Part shown: positions 61,863 through 64,000 of the stretch, one piece after another
Layout of the letters: each line of letters opens with the position of its first letter
How positions within the stretch are numbered: the stretch's first letter is position 1
Source: an uncultured Pseudomonadales bacterium
Lineage (GTDB): Bacteria; Pseudomonadota; Gammaproteobacteria; Pseudomonadales; Azotimanducaceae
NCBI GenBank assembly: GCA_905182155.1
Contig: CAJJAX010000010.1
Location: forward strand, 1 to 64,000
Reading direction: 5' to 3'
DNA: 64,000 bases
Notes under the pieces: model-generated
Seen by the model: only the letters and a program-made list of their open reading frames with translations
The model's database searches: none
What the model was told of the DNA's origin: nothing
Made by a program: the position numbers and the translations under genes

Positions 61863-62731
61863 CGCAGACGCTGTCGCTGCTTGCGCCGGCGAAGCTCAAC
61901 TTATTCTTGCATGTCCTGGGACAAAGGCCCGATGGGTATCATGACCTGCAGTCGGCCTTTCGGTGCATTAGCTTGTTTGATGCGCTTCATTTGGCCTGTC
62001 TTTCAGGCAGTCAAGCGTTGACGCTCACCTGTGATACTGACCTAGGTGATCCGCAAGATAATCTGGTTTTGCGAGCCGCTGAGTTGTTACAGCAACGATC
62101 TGGCACCCGCTTTGGCGCGCAGTTGACCCTGGAAAAACAGATTCCGGTGGGCGCGGGGTTAGGCGGGGGTAGCAGTGATGCGGCCGCGGTTTTGGTCGGG
62201 CTGAACCATCTTTGGTCCCTCGACTTCTCAAAGGCTCAATTGCAGCGCATTGGCGCAGACTTGGGGGCGGACATTCCGTTTTTCATTCAGGGCGGTGATG
62301 CTTGGGTTTCCGGTCTGGGAGAACACATTGAACCGCTTAGCCTGCCTGAGTCTTGGTATGTTGTGGGCTATCCACGCGTTGTGATCCCCACGGCCGAGAT
62401 TTTCACGGACCCTGATTTGACACGCGACGCTGAGCCGAGCACAATAGCGCGCTTTCTGGGGTCCGTGCATTCCAAGCAATGGCGTAACGACCTTGAAGGT
62501 GTCGCGATTCGGCGATATCCAGAAGTTGGACAGTTAAAAAACTGGTTAAGCAGTCAAGGCGCTGCTAAAATGTCTGGCTCAGGAAGTGCGGTGTTTTTGG
62601 AAGTCGCATCGCAAGCCGAAGCTCAGGCGTTAGTTGCCTTGATGCCGACACAATGGCAGGGATTTAAGGTGGCCGCCGGAGGGATCAAAAGTCTCCAGCG
62701 GCAGATTAGCGAGCTAGACAAGGAAAATTGA
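61853..62731 (+). CDS. ispE: 4-diphosphocytidyl-2-C-methyl-D-erythritol kinase
   Basis: LLAPAKLNLFLHVLGQRPDGYHDLQSAFRCISLFD; KQIPVGAGLGGGSSDAAAVLVGLN. Confidence 0.96.
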   Translation: MAVAQTLSLLAPAKLNLFLHVLGQRPDGYHDLQSAFRCISLFDALHLACLSGSQALTLTCDTDLGDPQDNLVLRAAELLQQRSGTRFGAQLTLEKQIPVGAGLGGGSSDAAAVLVGLNHLWSLDFSKAQLQRIGADLGADIPFFIQGGDAWVSGLGEHIEPLSLPESWYVVGYPRVVIPTAEIFTDPDLTRDAEPSTIARFLGSVHSKQWRNDLEGVAIRRYPEVGQLKNWLSSQGAAKMSGSGSAVFLEVASQAEAQALVALMPTQWQGFKVAAGGIKSLQRQISELDKEN

Positions 62732-62823
62732 TCGATTGCCAGTGGCGCTCGGTCGAATCATGAAAAAAGTTTAAAGTTGATCCTAAAACAGCAAGTTAGG
62801 GATCATCGGCGAGTGTTTCGAAT

Positions 62824-62899
62824 TGGGGTGTCGCCAAGTTGGTAAGGCACAAGGTTTTGATCCTTGCATGCGCAGGTTCGAGTCCTGCCACCCCAGCCA
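62824..62899 (+). tRNA. tRNA-Gln(TTG)
   Basis: tggggtgtcgccaagttggtaaggcacaaggttttgatccttgcatgcgcaggttcgagtcctgccaccccagcca. Confidence 0.96.
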
Positions 62900-62911
62900 T
62901 TTTGAACAACT

Positions 62912-63879
<968 letters not shown>

Positions 63880-63953
63880 ACGCCCTGCATCAGCAGGGAT
63901 GACCCCCGGACGGCGTGGTCGCAGCGCAATCTGGATAGACCAAGGAGAGTAAC

Positions 63954-64000
63954 ATGGCAGCTGAATTCGAGCTAAATGCCGAAACAAGAGCTGATTTAGG
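63954..64000 (+). CDS. rplY: 50S ribosomal protein L25/Ctc, N terminus, truncated by the window edge
   Basis: MAAEFELNAETRADL, position immediately downstream of prs. Confidence 0.72.
   Translation, partial: MAAEFELNAETRADL

Overview
The window is a core-genome segment of a gammaproteobacterium; the family-level assignment is inferred from gene order and protein motifs only. Gene order: a partial M23 peptidase (minus strand), tyrS, a tRNA-Ile/tRNA-Ala pair (minus strand) with no adjacent rRNA genes, birA, a SPOR-like protein, tRNA-Thr/Tyr/Gly/Thr, tuf copy 1, tRNA-Trp, secE-nusG-rplKAJL-rpoBC, rpsL-rpsG-fusA-tuf copy 2, the complete S10-spc-alpha ribosomal protein cluster (rpsJ to rplQ), a class V aminotransferase, uvrA (minus), an MFS transporter, ssb, a Lon-N-domain protein, proA-nadD-rsfS-rlmH-mrdA-rodA-mltB-rlpA-dacA-ybeD-lipB-lipA, moeB-prmC-prfA-hemA (minus), a TPR lipoprotein, lolB-ispE, tRNA-Gln, prs and the start of rplY. 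The main anomaly is a dense set of frameshifts, mostly homopolymer-length indels, in essential genes from about 5.5 to 36 kb and in prs. These are most likely consensus or assembly errors. I found no defence system, CRISPR array, prophage or clearly undescribed system. The best leads are the rRNA-free tRNA-Ile-Ala unit with its own promoter-like sequence and a duplicated tRNA 3' end, two tuf copies that are identical at the 5' end but diverge later and share the same +1 frameshift, low-GC mosaic patches in secY/rpmJ and uvrA (one holding an atypical L36), and several candidate regulatory hairpins.
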